Position numbers and translations under genes: made by a program. From assembly GCF_030655415.1 (NCBI RefSeq), contig NZ_JAURVN010000016.1:1-64000 (forward strand): 64,000 nt of DNA. Reading direction: 5' to 3'. This DNA comes from Herminiimonas sp. GTDB taxonomy: Bacteria > Pseudomonadota > Gammaproteobacteria > Burkholderiales > Burkholderiaceae. A model generated the notes under the pieces. The model was not told where the DNA came from. It did not search any database and saw nothing but the letters and a program-made list of their open reading frames with translations. Every line of letters starts with the position of its first letter. Within the stretch, counting starts at the first letter, position 1. Shown in pieces: positions 27,658 through 37,103 of this stretch.

Positions 27658-28191
27658 TTACGCTGTCAACGCAACTTGCATCTGTTGCAGTTTCGCGCGC
27701 ACCGAGGTGTCGAGCACTTCATCACCAACAACGACACGCACGCCACCGATCAATGCGCTATCAACAGCGACGGTCGGGTTAAGCTTGCGGCCGAATTTCT
27801 TTTCCAGCGTTGCGACCAGCTCGGTCAACTGCGCTGACGACAGTTCAAACGCGCTGACGATTTCTGCATCAGCGGCGCCTTCTTGCGCATTTTTCAATGC
27901 GTGAAACTGTGTCGCGATTTCCGGCAACAGCGTCAGGCGGTCGTTTTGCACCAGCATGTTGATGAAGTTTTTCGCTTCAGCGCCAACCGGCGATTTGAGC
28001 GCCGAGATGAATGCACTGCTGATCACGTCATCCGAAATTTTCGGGTTGTGCGCCAATGCATATACATCGGGATTCGCGGCAACCTGGGACATTTCAGAAA
28101 CCAGTTCAGACCAGCCATTCAAATCAGCGGCTTTCGCCACACGGAACAGAGCTTCGGCGTAAGGACGGGCAATCGTTGCGAGTTCGGCCAT
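27658..28191 (-). CDS. atpH: ATP synthase F1 subunit delta
   Basis: A 177-residue peripheral-stalk subunit. It opens with the family motif [16 protein letters not shown] and has the conserved C-terminal segment ([29 protein letters not shown]). It begins 2 bp after atpF, suggesting translational coupling. Confidence 0.97.
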   Translation of the reverse strand: MAELATIARPYAEALFRVAKAADLNGWSELVSEMSQVAANPDVYALAHNPKISDDVISSAFISALKSPVGAEAKNFINMLVQNDRLTLLPEIATQFHALKNAQEGAADAEIVSAFELSSAQLTELVATLEKKFGRKLNPTVAVDSALIGGVRVVVGDEVLDTSVRAKLQQMQVALTA

Positions 28192-28193
28192 GA

Positions 28194-28664
28194 TTACAGC
28201 TCGGCTTTCAGTTGGTTCAACAGATCAGCGTGGACTGCAGCATTGACTTCACGCTTCAGAATTTGCTCAGCGCCTTTAACTGCGAGGGTAGCAACTTGGT
28301 CACGCAATGCTTCACGGACTTGGGTTACTTGCTGATCAGCGTCTGCTTTGGCTGTCGCGATAATACGCGCAGCTTCTTCAGCAGCTGTTTTCTTGGCTTC
28401 ATCAATAATGCTTTGGCCACGCTTCTCAGCATCGCCGATACGCTTTTGACCTGCTTCTTGCGCAGATGTCAGTTCTGCCTGGGCGCGCTTTTCAGCGGCT
28501 GCCAGATCAGACTTGCCACGTTCGGCAGCTGCCAAACCGTCCGCGATCTTCTTGGCGCGCTCATCGAGCGCATTCATCAGTGGTGGCCACACGAATTTCA
28601 TCGTGAAAGCTGCCAGGATGAAGAAGACCACGAACTGCGCAATCAAAGTTGCATTTAAGTTCAT
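28194..28664 (-). CDS. atpF: ATP synthase F0 subunit b
   Basis: A 156-residue peripheral-stalk subunit with one N-terminal membrane helix ([22 protein letters not shown]) followed by a long charged helix rich in Ala, Glu, Lys and Gln that dimerises. Only one b gene is present, with no b' form. It lies 65 bp after atpE. Confidence 0.97.
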   Translation of the reverse strand: MNLNATLIAQFVVFFILAAFTMKFVWPPLMNALDERAKKIADGLAAAERGKSDLAAAEKRAQAELTSAQEAGQKRIGDAEKRGQSIIDEAKKTAAEEAARIIATAKADADQQVTQVREALRDQVATLAVKGAEQILKREVNAAVHADLLNQLKAEL

Positions 28665-28729
28665 GGTAATTCCTTCTCTAAGTAACGTATGCCGAAAATG
28701 TCTTCAGCGTGAAACGGTCAACGACCGAA

Positions 28730-28996
<267 letters not shown>

Positions 28997-29068
28997 TTAA
29001 TACAAAAATTAATACAAAAAGTTAAATCAAAATCCAAAAGCTTTATTACAGAATTAGTACTTACACCA

Positions 29069-29914
29069 TCAATGCGATTCGTGAGCCTGACCGATATACA
29101 CCAGTGTCAGCATCATGAAAATGAACGCTTGCAAGAAGACGATCAGGATGTGGAAGATTGCCCACACAGTGCCTGCAAGTACATGACCGAAGAAACCGAA
29201 CGCGGTTGCGGTCGAACCCAGCAATGCAATCAACAAGAACAACAATTCGCCAGCAAACATGTTGCCGAACAACCGCATTGCGAGGGAAACGGTTTTCGCA
29301 GCGAATTCAATGATGTTCAACAGCAAGTTGAACGGTGCAAGCCAAATACCAAACGGTGCAGCGAACAGTTCGTGAACGAAACCGCCAGCACCCTTGATTT
29401 TGATGTTGTAGAAAATCATCAGCGCGAATACGCCGAGTGCGATACCCATGGTGCCATTCAAATCGGCAGTAGGAACAACGCGGTGATACGGGAAAATGTG
29501 GTCGATGCCGACTGCATGGAAGAATGCCGAGAACATATCAACTGGCAAGAAATCCAGCGAGTTCATCAGTGCAACCCAAACGAATACGGTCAATGCCAAT
29601 GGCGCGATGAAAGAACGGTCGCCATGAACAATCGATTTAGCTTGGTTGTCGACCATTTCGACTACCATTTCAACTGCAGCCTGGAAACGACCTGGGACAC
29701 CGGAGGTTGCCTTGCGAGCAGCCAGCCACATGAAAAAACTGCCGACAACGCCAGCAAAGATGGACCAGAAAATCGTGTCCATATTGATGATCGAAAAATC
29801 AACGATCTTATCCTGATGCTTGGTCGAAAAATGTCCCAGATGGTGGACAATATATTCGGAAGCGGTTGGTGCTGCGTGATGCGCCGCCCCTGCAGTAGCC
29901 ATTTCAGTCGCCAT
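29069..29914 (-). CDS. atpB: ATP synthase F0 subunit a
   Basis: A 281-residue stator membrane protein with about six helices and the essential Arg in the conserved segment [20 protein letters not shown]. The His-rich N-terminus ([19 protein letters not shown]) is typical of betaproteobacterial forms. It starts 1 bp after the atpI stop. Confidence 0.97.
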   Translation of the reverse strand: MATEMATAGAAHHAAPTASEYIVHHLGHFSTKHQDKIVDFSIINMDTIFWSIFAGVVGSFFMWLAARKATSGVPGRFQAAVEMVVEMVDNQAKSIVHGDRSFIAPLALTVFVWVALMNSLDFLPVDMFSAFFHAVGIDHIFPYHRVVPTADLNGTMGIALGVFALMIFYNIKIKGAGGFVHELFAAPFGIWLAPFNLLLNIIEFAAKTVSLAMRLFGNMFAGELLFLLIALLGSTATAFGFFGHVLAGTVWAIFHILIVFLQAFIFMMLTLVYIGQAHESH

Positions 29915-29915
29915 G

Positions 29916-30254
29916 TCAGTGCCTAAATAATAAGATGATGTAACTTTTTAGCGCCACGATGAACGCGGCGACCAGCGCCAGCAAATTCAAATCGCGGTAT
30001 AACCAGACCACCGCTCCTAATAGAGCAATCGTCAATGCAATCTTGATAAATTCACCGATGAAAAAAGTCATCGGATTAACAGACTCTGATTTTTGCGCAG
30101 CGGAAAATAAGCGTAGCGCAAACAGACCATTCGGCACCACGCAGCACAACCCACCTAACAACGCCGAATACAAAGCCGGCATTCCCGCGATCAAACCGGC
30201 AATAATGCTGGCGATTACCGTAGTCGCTAGTTGCATGAGGACGACGGGCAGCAT
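29916..30254 (-). CDS. atpI: ATP synthase assembly-type protein AtpI
   Basis: A 112-residue protein with four membrane helices ([80 protein letters not shown]). Position at the head of the atp operon and the four-helix layout identify it as AtpI, which helps build the c-ring. The start codon lacks a clear ribosome-binding site; Met 7 (MQLATTV) is an alternative. Confidence 0.85.
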   Translation of the reverse strand: MLPVVLMQLATTVIASIIAGLIAGMPALYSALLGGLCCVVPNGLFALRLFSAAQKSESVNPMTFFIGEFIKIALTIALLGAVVWLYRDLNLLALVAAFIVALKSYIILLFRH

Positions 30255-30452
30255 ACTGGGTCCAAATGGTGCAGTCCTTTAGCGATCTCGCGATCAAGCT
30301 ATTCGGACTGGAGTGAATTAAGTCGTGCTTCCATGAAGCCACGGGATTATAAGGGCTTTCCTTATGCACCGTCAAACGTTTGCTTGGGGAAAAATCGCTG
30401 TCCTGATGACAGTTCAATGACAATCGCGGATCTTGCAACGCGAATATTTGCC

Positions 30453-31055
30453 TTATGCCAACGCCGCCAAATATTCACGACCTTGCGGCCAGTCGCCCAA
30501 ATTGCTTTGCGCATTGATATGGCCGCTCGCGCCTATCGAAACGAATTCTGCATGCCAGTCCACAGCAAAAGATTTGGCTTTTGGCAACGAGCACCAAGGA
30601 TCGTCGGATGATGCGACGATGATGGTTTTAAACGGCAACCGGAGGCGCGGCATAGGAGAAAAGTCGGTAGCAGCCTCTGGAAAATCGGCTTGCTCGACAT
30701 CGGCTGGTGCCACGAGTAATGCGCCTGCGATCTTGTTCGCGTACGACGACGCATAACTATATTCCGCAACCCACCAAGCCACTAGCGCACAGCCCAGACT
30801 ATGAGCAACTAGAATCACAGGGCCATCGATATTAAGAAGTGCTGCATTCAGTGCAGCTACCCAAACACTACGCTGAGGCGCATCCCATTCTTGCTGTTGC
30901 ACGCGCACGACATTGGGCAGCGTCGCTTCCCAATGCGTTTGCCAATGACCTGCACCTGAATTGCCTAAGCCGGGCAAAATCAGGATCGTGTGGGACGGCG
31001 TTGAGGCTTTATTTGATGCGGTGCCGGACAACAGGCTTTTAGCGATATCTGACAT
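30453..31055 (-). CDS. RBBP9/YdeN-type serine hydrolase
   Basis: A 200-residue alpha/beta hydrolase. The nucleophile elbow is VAHSLGCAL (Ser), the family start TILILPGLGNSGAGHWQTHWE is typical, the Asp lies in VASSDDPWCS and the catalytic His in SGHINAQSNLGDW. The YdeN/RBBP9 family has no firm substrate. It sits between parB and the atp operon, all on one strand, with 36 bp to parB. Confidence 0.88.
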   Translation of the reverse strand: MSDIAKSLLSGTASNKASTPSHTILILPGLGNSGAGHWQTHWEATLPNVVRVQQQEWDAPQRSVWVAALNAALLNIDGPVILVAHSLGCALVAWWVAEYSYASSYANKIAGALLVAPADVEQADFPEAATDFSPMPRLRLPFKTIIVASSDDPWCSLPKAKSFAVDWHAEFVSIGASGHINAQSNLGDWPQGREYLAALA

Positions 31056-31091
31056 TGCGCCCCTGCTCTGGCTGGTTCTCGTGATCTGCGA

Positions 31092-31991
31092 TCAAGAATT
31101 TTCGCGCAATTTGGAAATGATGCCGTCCAGCGTATCAAGATCAGCAAAGTCGATGATCAACTGGCCTTTGTTTTTTGCACCCAGCTTGATGACAACCTGG
31201 GTTGCCAATGCATCGGATAACTCTTCCTCTAGACGCGTGATGTCGCGCGATTTTTCCTTGCCGCTGGCGCGTGGTTTGTTGCTGCCTGATTGTTCAAGCG
31301 TGGAACGTACGACCAACTTCTCTGCTTCACGCACAGACATGCGCTTGGCAACTACCTGATTAGCCAAATTGATTTGCGTAGCGCTATCCACTGCAAGCAA
31401 AGCACGCGCGTGGCCCATATCGATATCGCCTGCCATCAACATGGTTTGAACCGGCTTGGCCAGATTCAGCAAACGCAAAAGATTGGACACCGCGCTGCGC
31501 GAACGACCTACGGCAGTCGCGGCTTGCTCATGCGTGAAATTGAAATCAGCGATCAAACGATGTATGCCTTGTGCTTCTTCCAGTGGATTCAAATCCTCGC
31601 GCTGAATATTTTCAATCAGCGCCATCGCGGCGGTGGCTTCGTCGTCGACTTCTTTCACCAGCACCGGCACTTCGGTCAGACCAGCAATTTGCGCAGCGCG
31701 GAAGCGGCGTTCGCCGGCTATGATTTCATAACGCGGCTTGCCGTTGACCGGCGCGATCGGACGCACCAGAATCGCTTGCAACAGACCTTGTGCCTTGATC
31801 GATGCGGCCAACTCATTCAACGCACCTTCATCCATGCGGGTACGCGGCTGATACTTACCAGCCTGCATATCAGTAACGTTCAATATAGATGGCGCACCAG
31901 GAATCGCTGCGACGGCCTCATTGAAATCCGTAGCGCCGCCTAGCAATGCATCCAGACCGCGACCCAAACCTTTTTGTTTTTTCGTAACCAT
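31092..31991 (-). CDS. parB: Chromosome-partitioning protein ParB
   Basis: A 299-residue DNA-clamp CTPase. The N-terminal domain has the CTP-binding motif GERRFRAAQ and IENIQREDLNPLEEAQG; the central helix-turn-helix (THEQAATAVGRSRSAVSNLLR) reads parS; the C-terminal dimerisation part ends in GIISKLRENS. Two perfect parS sites are found at 36218 and 37941. It follows parA by 102 bp. Confidence 0.97.
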   Translation of the reverse strand: MVTKKQKGLGRGLDALLGGATDFNEAVAAIPGAPSILNVTDMQAGKYQPRTRMDEGALNELAASIKAQGLLQAILVRPIAPVNGKPRYEIIAGERRFRAAQIAGLTEVPVLVKEVDDEATAAMALIENIQREDLNPLEEAQGIHRLIADFNFTHEQAATAVGRSRSAVSNLLRLLNLAKPVQTMLMAGDIDMGHARALLAVDSATQINLANQVVAKRMSVREAEKLVVRSTLEQSGSNKPRASGKEKSRDITRLEEELSDALATQVVIKLGAKNKGQLIIDFADLDTLDGIISKLRENS

Positions 31992-32093
31992 AATTCCTGA
32001 CTCACATCGTTTGTTTGGAGTAGCGGCGCGCTGTTACGCATCCGGCTCTTCTCAGTGTTTAGCGCTATCGCGTTGTATAGCGCTTTGATTTAT

Positions 32094-32864
32094 CTATATC
32101 GTTTTAATGCGTTCAACCATTTCCGCACCGAAGGTCAGGTACGCTTGCGCGCCCTTGGATGCTGGATCGAAGTTGATGCCCGGCATACCGTACGATGGCG
32201 CTTCAGCCAAACGTACATTGCGCGGAATGATGGTCTTGAATACTTTGTCACCAAAATGCTGTTCCAGTTGCGCAGAAACCTGCTGCGACAGAGTCATGCG
32301 CGGATCGAACATGACGCGCAACAAACCGATGATTTTCAAATCAGGATTTAACTTGGCGTGAACCTTCTTGATGGTGTTGACCAGATCGGACAAACCTTCG
32401 AGCGCATAGTATTCGCACTGCATAGGAATGATCACGCCATGCGCTGCGCACAGACCGTTCAGAGTCAACATCGACAATGCCGGCGGACAATCGATCAGCA
32501 TGAAATCGTATTCAGCATCGACCGCATCCAGCGCATCTTTCAAACGCTTTTCGCGATTATCTAGCTCGACCATTTCAACTTCAGCACCAGCCAGTTCGCG
32601 ATTCGCTGGCAGCACGTCAAACTTGCCTGCATCCGACGTTACACGTGCGGCATGCACGTCGGCCATGCCGAGCAGCACTTCATAGATCGATGACTTTAAT
32701 TCGGCCTTGTTAATGCCGGCGCCCATCGTTGCATTGCCTTGCGGATCAAGATCCACCAGAAGTACGCGCTGATTCAGTTGTGCCAGAGCTGCTGCCAAAT
32801 TGACTGCGGTAGTTGTTTTACCGACGCCGCCTTTTTGATTGGCGACGCAAAATATTTTTGCCAT
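32094..32864 (-). CDS. parA: Chromosome-partitioning ATPase ParA (Soj)
   Basis: A 256-residue deviant Walker-type ATPase that binds the nucleoid and drives segregation of ParB-parS complexes. It has KGGVGKTTTAVNLAAAL with the signature Lys, DLDPQGNATMGAG, and DFMLIDCPPALSMLTLN. It is short, without an N-terminal DNA-binding extension, as in chromosomal Soj proteins. It lies 112 bp after the lipocalin gene. Confidence 0.97.
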   Translation of the reverse strand: MAKIFCVANQKGGVGKTTTAVNLAAALAQLNQRVLLVDLDPQGNATMGAGINKAELKSSIYEVLLGMADVHAARVTSDAGKFDVLPANRELAGAEVEMVELDNREKRLKDALDAVDAEYDFMLIDCPPALSMLTLNGLCAAHGVIIPMQCEYYALEGLSDLVNTIKKVHAKLNPDLKIIGLLRVMFDPRMTLSQQVSAQLEQHFGDKVFKTIIPRNVRLAEAPSYGMPGINFDPASKGAQAYLTFGAEMVERIKTI

Positions 32865-32976
32865 GTTCTCGTTTTAGTTAGTGGTCAATTTGATGCAACA
32901 GTCCATCACAAAACATCAGCGCTCATCACCGCAGCATTCGCCACTGCAGGGACCAACAACCGATGCAACGCTCCCC

Positions 32977-33525
32977 TTACTTTGCTGCTTTTTCCTGCAC
33001 GGTTTTCACCAGCTTTGAAGTGTCAAAGCCTTGTGCGGTCACGCGATTAACCAGCGCTTCGTAATCTGCATCGGCAATACTCGGCGTACGCGACAAGACC
33101 CACAGATAATCACGTGATGGACCGCCTACTGCGACCAGTGAATAATCCTGCGCCAGATCGATAATCCAATAATCAGCCCAAATGAAAGGCACCCAATTCA
33201 ACCAATCCGGCGCGAAACTGACTTTCAATTTAGCGTTGGTTTGCGGATTCTCGACGCGCGCGATGCCGCTAGCCTGATCAATTCTGCCATCGGCTTCTTT
33301 ACAGCGATTGATGACATCGATATCGCCATCTGCGCGCTTGTTATATTGCGCGGTCACGTTGGCGGCACAATCCTTTTGAAAGCGATTTGGGAAGCGCGCA
33401 ATTTCATACCAGGCGCCGACGTAACGTGTAAGGTCAACGCTCGCAACTGTACGCACCTCTTGCGACCATGCCAGATTGCTGAGGCCGGCCAATACCAATG
33501 CCGTTAAAACGAAAAGCTTTTTCAT
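32977..33525 (-). CDS. Bacterial lipocalin (Blc family)
   Basis: A 182-residue exported lipocalin that should bind a small hydrophobic ligand. The signal peptide is [22 protein letters not shown]; it has no lipobox Cys, so unlike E. coli Blc the product should be soluble in the periplasm. Family motifs are VGAWYEIARFPNRFQKDC, CKEADGRIDQASGIARV, YWIIDLAQDYSLVAVGGPSRDYLWVLSR and a late YEALVNRVTAQGFD. The start overlaps the rsmG stop by 4 bp, which places it inside the rsmG-parA order usual near origins. Confidence 0.93.
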   Translation of the reverse strand: MKKLFVLTALVLAGLSNLAWSQEVRTVASVDLTRYVGAWYEIARFPNRFQKDCAANVTAQYNKRADGDIDVINRCKEADGRIDQASGIARVENPQTNAKLKVSFAPDWLNWVPFIWADYWIIDLAQDYSLVAVGGPSRDYLWVLSRTPSIADADYEALVNRVTAQGFDTSKLVKTVQEKAAK

Positions 33526-34184
33526 GACTTGGCCCTTTCAATGAAGATCAAATGACGCTCAGCCTGCAAAGTAGGTACTTGCAAGGCGCGCACCTCTTTT
33601 ACCGTCCAACCGGCTGGCAAATGCGCCACTTCGGTATCGGGTGAAACACCCTTCAAGGCGATAAATTCGCCGCCATCGGCCAGCAAATGGCCCGACCAAT
33701 TAACGAAGTCACCCAACTCTGCGAATGCACGCGAGGTGATCACGTCGAACTTCTTCGGCGCTTCAAATTGTTCAACGCGCGCGGTATAGACACTGACATT
33801 GCTCAAGCCCAGCTCTGCTTTGGCTTGCGTCAGGAACGCGGTTTTCTTGTGTACCGTGTCTATCATCGACACGCGCATCTCGGGCTGTGCTTCCGCCGCC
33901 CAGATCGCCAACACGATGCCAGGCAACCCACCACCGGCACCGACGTCCAATACATTCTTGGCGCCATCGAAAGCAGAAACCGCGGCCAGCGAATCCAGTA
34001 AATGTTGCGTCACCATCTGCACCGGATCGCGCACAGCGGTCAGGTTATAGACGGAGTTCCATTTGGACATCAACTCCAGATAATCAATCAGCTTGGTGAT
34101 TTGCGAATCGCTTAAATTCAGCGACAAACCTTTTGCACCGTCCACCAATATCGCGGTCAGCGCCGCGCGATCAAAACTCTTCAT
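33522..34184 (-). CDS. rsmG: 16S rRNA (guanine-527-N7) methyltransferase
   Basis: A 220-residue SAM-dependent methyltransferase (formerly GidB). It has the SAM loop [16 protein letters not shown], the segment [14 protein letters not shown], and [15 protein letters not shown]. Its start overlaps the mnmG stop by 4 bp and its stop overlaps the lipocalin start by 4 bp, making a tightly coupled three-gene run. Confidence 0.97.
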   Translation of the reverse strand: MKSFDRAALTAILVDGAKGLSLNLSDSQITKLIDYLELMSKWNSVYNLTAVRDPVQMVTQHLLDSLAAVSAFDGAKNVLDVGAGGGLPGIVLAIWAAEAQPEMRVSMIDTVHKKTAFLTQAKAELGLSNVSVYTARVEQFEAPKKFDVITSRAFAELGDFVNWSGHLLADGGEFIALKGVSPDTEVAHLPAGWTVKEVRALQVPTLQAERHLIFIERAKS

Positions 34185-36118
34185 GCAGCAGCTTCATTTG
34201 TGGTTGGAACTGTCGCGAATTCTTTGAAGCCGCCCTTTTTCAAATGCACCAGTAATAGCGAAATCGCGGCCGGCGTAACGCCGGAAATGCGCGACGCCTG
34301 ACCCAATGTTTCCGGCCGTTGCTTAGTCAGCTTTTGTTTGACCTCAAAGGACAAACCTTTGACTTCCATGTAATCGAAGGTGTCAGGCAGCTTCAGATTT
34401 TCGTAGTGGTCATGGCGCTCGACTTCTTTCGCCTGTCTGTCGATGTAGCCAGCGTACTTCAACTGGATCTCGACCTGTTCGCGCACGGCCGGCTCAGCCA
34501 CGCCTGGGCCACCCAAATCCTGTCCGTCCATGCCCTTCAGGCTCATCAAGGTGTCGTAGCTAACGTTCGGGCGGCGCAGCAGGTCTGCAAGTGCGTACTC
34601 TCGCTCTATCCCTTTCCCCAAAACACGTTCAGCTTCTGCTTCAGCCAAAATACGAGGACTGACCCAAGTCGAACGTAGGCGTTCCAGCTCACGTGCCACC
34701 GCTTCGCGCTTGGTTTCAAACATCGCCCATTGCGCCTCGCCAACACAACCAAGCTGCCGCCCGATCTCGGTCAGCCGCATATCCGCATTGTCTTCACGCA
34801 AGCTCAAACGGTATTCGGCGCGGCTAGTAAACATCCGGTATGGCTCGAGTACGCCTTTCGTAATCAGGTCGTCGACCAGTACGCCGAGATAAGCTTCATC
34901 GCGACGCGGCGTCCAGGCATCGCGTCCTTGCGTTTGCAAAGCTGCATTAATGCCAGCCAACATACCTTGCGCTGCTGCTTCTTCGTAGCCGGTCGTGCCG
35001 TTGATCTGACCGGCGAAAAACAGGCCCTGAATCACCTTGGTTTCCAGCGAAGCTTTCAAGCCGCGCGGATCAAAGTAGTCATATTCGATTGCATAACCAG
35101 GACGCAAGATGTGCGCATGCTCAAGGCCGCGCATCGATTGCACCAAGGCCAACTGCACGTCGAAGGGCAAGCTGGTCGAGATCCCGTTTGGATAGTATTC
35201 GTTGGTGGTCAAGCCTTCTGGCTCGAGGAAAATCTGATGCGATTCCTTGCCGGCAAAACGATGAATCTTGTCTTCGATGGATGGGCAATAACGCGGACCG
35301 ACACCTTCGATCACGCCGGTGTACATCGGGCTGCGATCTAGTCCACCACGAATCAGATCGTGAGTTTTTTCATTGGTATGGGTAATCCAGCACGGCATCT
35401 GCTTGGGATGCATCGCTACCGAACCCATTACCGAAAATACTGGTATCGGATCCAGATCGCCCGGCTGTTCCTGCATCACCGAAAAGTCGATAGAACGACC
35501 ATCGAGCCGTGGCGGCGTGCCAGTTTTCAGACGGCCTTGCGGCAGCTTCAATTCTTTCAGGCGTGCTGACAAGGAAATCGCCGGTGGATCTCCTGCCCTG
35601 CCAGCCGAATAATTATTCATGCCGATATGGATCTTGCCGTCGAGGAAAGTCCCGGCAGTCAGCACTACTGCGCGTGCACGAAACTGGATGCCGGCTTGAG
35701 TAACCGCACCAACCACGCGATCGCCCTCAACCAGCAAGTCATCGACTGCCTGTTGGAACAACCACAGATTCGGCTGATTTTCGAGGCGAGAACGGATCGC
35801 TTGCTTGTACAAAATGCGGTCGGCTTGCGCGCGGGTTGCGCGTACGGCAGGGCCTTTAGATGAATTCAGAATGCGGAATTGAATGCCTGCTTCGTCAGTC
35901 GCAATCGCCATCGCGCCACCCATCGCATCGACTTCTTTGACCAGATGGCCTTTGCCGATACCGCCTATGGACGGGTTGCAGGACATTTGTCCCAGCGTTT
36001 CTATATTGTGCGAAAGCAGAAGTGTCGATTGGCCCATGCGCGCAGAAGCGAGCGCAGCCTCAGTCCCGGCGTGACCGCCGCCGACAACAATGACATCAAA
36101 TTTAGTAGGAAAGATCAT
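34181..36118 (-). CDS. mnmG: tRNA uridine-34 carboxymethylaminomethyl-modification enzyme MnmG
   Basis: A 645-residue FAD protein (formerly GidA) that with MnmE installs the cmnm5 group on U34 of some tRNAs. The FAD fold [19 protein letters not shown] starts at residue 11; conserved blocks [19 protein letters not shown] and [16 protein letters not shown] are present. The length is standard. MnmG followed by rsmG and parAB is the classical origin-proximal order. An intergenic parS site lies 100 bp upstream. Confidence 0.97.
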   Translation of the reverse strand: MIFPTKFDVIVVGGGHAGTEAALASARMGQSTLLLSHNIETLGQMSCNPSIGGIGKGHLVKEVDAMGGAMAIATDEAGIQFRILNSSKGPAVRATRAQADRILYKQAIRSRLENQPNLWLFQQAVDDLLVEGDRVVGAVTQAGIQFRARAVVLTAGTFLDGKIHIGMNNYSAGRAGDPPAISLSARLKELKLPQGRLKTGTPPRLDGRSIDFSVMQEQPGDLDPIPVFSVMGSVAMHPKQMPCWITHTNEKTHDLIRGGLDRSPMYTGVIEGVGPRYCPSIEDKIHRFAGKESHQIFLEPEGLTTNEYYPNGISTSLPFDVQLALVQSMRGLEHAHILRPGYAIEYDYFDPRGLKASLETKVIQGLFFAGQINGTTGYEEAAAQGMLAGINAALQTQGRDAWTPRRDEAYLGVLVDDLITKGVLEPYRMFTSRAEYRLSLREDNADMRLTEIGRQLGCVGEAQWAMFETKREAVARELERLRSTWVSPRILAEAEAERVLGKGIEREYALADLLRRPNVSYDTLMSLKGMDGQDLGGPGVAEPAVREQVEIQLKYAGYIDRQAKEVERHDHYENLKLPDTFDYMEVKGLSFEVKQKLTKQRPETLGQASRISGVTPAAISLLLVHLKKGGFKEFATVPTTNEAAA

Positions 36119-36217
36119 AATGCGCCTCGATGAGACGGTAAGCAGAGGCGAGATTATAAAGTCTTTTTAAGATAATTTCGCCTGAACCCTGTATTCACTA
36201 TGAATTAGATGGAATTT

Positions 36218-36233
36218 TGTTTCACGTGAAACA
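36218..36233. promoter_or_regulatory. parS site 1 (ParB-binding, intergenic)
   Basis: TGTTTCACGTGAAACA is a perfect copy of the bacterial parS palindrome. It lies between mnmG and the TSUP permease gene, 4.2 kb from the left oriC-like arm. ParB encoded at 31092-31991 is the obvious ligand. Confidence 0.95.
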
Positions 36234-36249
36234 ATCATGACCACCTGCT

Positions 36250-37011
36250 TCAGCCGATGAAAGCATCGTAGCCTGTCTTCAGAATCAGGCCACTAACAAC
36301 CAACAGGAATAGCTTACGAACAAAGCCTGTTCCATGTTTGAGCGCCAGACGAATACCAATCAGCGAACCCAGCACATTACATACGGCCATCACCGCACCG
36401 AGTTGCCAAAGCAAATGGCCGCTATAACCAAACCACATCAACGCCGAAAGATTACAGGCGACATTGACTACTTTGGCGACGGCTGAAGCGCCGAGGAAAT
36501 CAAAGCCAAAGAAGCGTACGAATAGGAAAACTAGAAAGCTACCCGTACCAGGACCAAAGAAACCATCGTAGAAACCAATGCCACCACCGACCAAAATGGC
36601 GAGGACCTTTTCCCTATTCCCAACATGCATGGGCGCGTGAATGCTACCGAAGTCTTTCTTTTTAAAAGTATAGGCAGCGACGGCCAGCAAGATGAAAGGT
36701 AAAAGTTTGCGTATAAAGTCAGGATGAATATAAGTGACGGTATACGCGCCGACGAAAGACAAGGCAAATGCAGCGCTAGCTGCTGGTACCGCAGTACTCC
36801 ACTGCAGCCTCACTCGCTTGGCGAATCCGACTGCCGCAGCGCCCGTACCCCAGATACCAGCAAACTTACTGGTACCCAAAAGCGTGGCAGGTGCGGTATT
36901 GGGTAAAGCCGAGAACAAAGCGGGGATCTGGATCAAGCCACCGCCACCCACGACGGCATCGATCATTCCCGCCAAAAAAGCAGCTGCCGCCAAAATTACA
37001 TAGTCCGTCAT
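36250..37011 (-). CDS. TSUP-family permease (TauE/SafE type)
   Basis: A 253-residue inner-membrane protein with about eight helices, opening with the family segment AAAAFLAGMIDAVVGGGGLIQIPAL and repeating it in the second half (ILVGGGIGFYDGFFGPGTGSFL). TSUP proteins move sulfite, sulfoacetate or other small organosulfur and carboxylate anions; the substrate here is unknown. It is a single gene with parS 1 just after its stop. Confidence 0.88.
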   Translation of the reverse strand: MTDYVILAAAAFLAGMIDAVVGGGGLIQIPALFSALPNTAPATLLGTSKFAGIWGTGAAAVGFAKRVRLQWSTAVPAASAAFALSFVGAYTVTYIHPDFIRKLLPFILLAVAAYTFKKKDFGSIHAPMHVGNREKVLAILVGGGIGFYDGFFGPGTGSFLVFLFVRFFGFDFLGASAVAKVVNVACNLSALMWFGYSGHLLWQLGAVMAVCNVLGSLIGIRLALKHGTGFVRKLFLLVVSGLILKTGYDAFIG

Positions 37012-37103
37012 ACTTCTTTTGCTAACTCCACTTTATACCCAGCCTACTAACATTCATCAGTTCTAGAGCTCATCCCTGAGTGGAATATATCCAGAGTCCG
37101 CGA

